Part shown: positions 5,754 through 6,460 of the stretch, one piece after another | How the letters are laid out: every line of letters begins with the position of its first letter | Numbering within the stretch: the first letter of the stretch is position 1 | DNA from: Mailhella sp. | Lineage (GTDB): Bacteria > Desulfobacterota > Desulfovibrionia > Desulfovibrionales > Desulfovibrionaceae | Assembly: GCA_020024815.1 (NCBI GenBank) | Contig: JAHHTE010000121.1 | Coordinates: 1 to 6,460, forward strand | DNA length: 6,460 bases | Reading direction: 5' to 3' | Translations under genes and position numbers: made by a program | Notes under the pieces: generated by a model | The model's database searches: none | The model's input: only the letters and a program-made list of their open reading frames with translations | What the model was told of the DNA's origin: nothing

Positions 5754-6437
5754 ATGAAAAAAATATTTTGGATTTTTTTATTTACAGTTATAATTTTGTT
5801 GCATGGAACAAATGCTTATTCGCAAGAAAGTTCTCAAAATAAAGATAATATTCAAGTAGAAACAGATATAACAGAGCAACTTGGTATTAATGATATTAAA
5901 AATGTTTCTAAGCTATTAGTATTAGATTCAAAGCATGGTAATCCACACTTTTATGTTTTCAAACGTTTTAAAAATTCATGGATATTAATTGAAGATGCTC
6001 TTGCTCAAGTTGGTAGTGGTGGTGTTCAAGATAAAATCTATGAAGGTGAAAATGCAACACCCCGTGGCCTTTTTGGTTTAAAAATAGCTTTTGGACATAA
6101 AGAAACTCCTCATAGTGTTTTACCTTATTATCGTTTACGTGAAGGGGATATGTGGGTAACAGATCCACAATCTCGGTATTATAATTTATTTGTAAGAAAA
6201 GATACAGTATTACCTGATTGGGGAAGTGCAATAGATCTTTATGCAGCACCTCTAAGATATGCAACAACTATTGTTATTGATTATAATATTACTCATAAAG
6301 AATCTTACAAAGGATCTGCAATTTTTATTCAATGTAGTATAGGAAAAAAAACTAATGGTAGCATTGCTATTCCTAGTGAATTAATGGAAAAACTTATACG
6401 TTTTGTTGATCAAGATACAAAAATATTAATTATTTAA
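5754..6437 (+). CDS. Exported YkuD-fold (L,D-transpeptidase-like) protein lacking catalytic His and Cys
   Basis: The 227-residue protein starts with a Sec signal peptide (MKKIF..., hydrophobic core about 4-17, cleavage likely near residue 21-23), so it should reach the periplasm. The mature part resembles the YkuD/ErfK-type L,D-transpeptidases of the COG3786 kind: EGENATPRGLFGL (97-109), MWVTDPQSRYYN (133-144), IVIDYN (173-178), then KGSAIFIQC ending at Cys194 and KTNGSIAIP (199-207). In active members as I recall them the last two blocks read SAIFLH and TxGCVA, supplying the catalytic His and Cys. Here these are Gln193 (CAA, 6330-6332) and Ser203 (AGC, 6360-6362). The frame is intact, so a non-catalytic, perhaps peptidoglycan-binding, role is more likely than decay. 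The ATG at 5754 is preferred over an in-frame TTG at 5721, which lacks a ribosome site and falls in the terminator. Its usual job would be peptidoglycan cross-linking or lipoprotein attachment; that activity is doubtful here. Confidence 0.8.
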   Translation: MKKIFWIFLFTVIILLHGTNAYSQESSQNKDNIQVETDITEQLGINDIKNVSKLLVLDSKHGNPHFYVFKRFKNSWILIEDALAQVGSGGVQDKIYEGENATPRGLFGLKIAFGHKETPHSVLPYYRLREGDMWVTDPQSRYYNLFVRKDTVLPDWGSAIDLYAAPLRYATTIVIDYNITHKESYKGSAIFIQCSIGKKTNGSIAIPSELMEKLIRFVDQDTKILII

Positions 6438-6460
6438 CTTAGTAAAAATAGTATTAATAA
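6438..6460. other. AT-rich end of window, nothing recognised
   Basis: The 23 bases after the last stop codon are AT-rich and contain no hairpin or start signal that I can support. The terminator of the YkuD-like gene is probably beyond the window. Confidence 0.6.

Noticed and set aside
5968..6267. Minus-strand open frame inside the YkuD-like gene
   Set aside because: Low-complexity His/Leu-rich translation of the opposite strand of a well-supported gene.

Overview
This is an AT-rich window of bacterial chromosome with two parts. From about 57 to 5042, on the minus strand, lies a complete five-gene nickel ABC importer operon in the order nikA-nikB-nikC-nikD-nikE. On the plus strand, from about 5200 to 6437, lie two separately promoted genes: a cysteine-rich DUF2325 protein and an exported protein of the YkuD (L,D-transpeptidase) fold.

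The organism is Gram-negative-like, with a periplasmic binding protein, a Sec signal peptide on the YkuD-like protein, and strong similarity of all five Nik proteins to the E. coli set as I remember it. Two operator-like palindromes resemble the motifs I recall for NikR (GTGTTAC, 13-14 bases, GTAACAC) and Fur (TGAAAAT, one base, ATTTTCA) in Desulfovibrio-type delta-proteobacteria. With the very low G+C, this suggests a low-GC member of the Desulfovibrionaceae (Lawsonia-like). That placement is an inference of moderate to low confidence.

Layout: a perfect 40-base palindrome closes the operon at 5-44. NikE and NikD are the ATPases, NikC and NikB the permeases, and NikA the periplasmic nickel-complex receptor. 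Genes nikB to nikE are tightly packed (overlaps or a 3-base gap). nikA is set apart from nikB by 78 bases that hold a 13-bp hairpin. The hairpin has no U-tract in the operon direction, and nikB lacks a clear Shine-Dalgarno. This arrangement fits extra NikA over membrane subunits. NikA keeps the residues known to hold the nickel-chelator complex in E. coli NikA.

The divergent intergenic region (5043-5274) has a NikR-type operator on the nikA side and, about 100 bp away, a near-ideal sigma70 promoter (TTGACA, 17 bp, TATAGT). That promoter's spacer is filled by a nested ATTGA/TCAAT palindrome resembling a Fur box. It drives a 134-residue DUF2325 protein with 11 cysteines, including an N-terminal C-x2-C-x3-C-x5-C cluster, so an iron- or redox-linked role is plausible but unproven. 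The last gene is preceded by a terminator-like hairpin whose 3' arm carries the only possible ribosome-binding sequence. A candidate promoter is placed so that its transcript would begin inside the hairpin. The protein is an intact YkuD-family homologue in which both expected catalytic residues are replaced (His to Gln193, Cys to Ser203), so it looks like a pseudoenzyme.

I see no mobile element, CRISPR array, tRNA or rRNA. The nickel operon is a known system. The less ordinary items are the cysteine-rich DUF2325 gene with its operator and the active-site-less YkuD protein.
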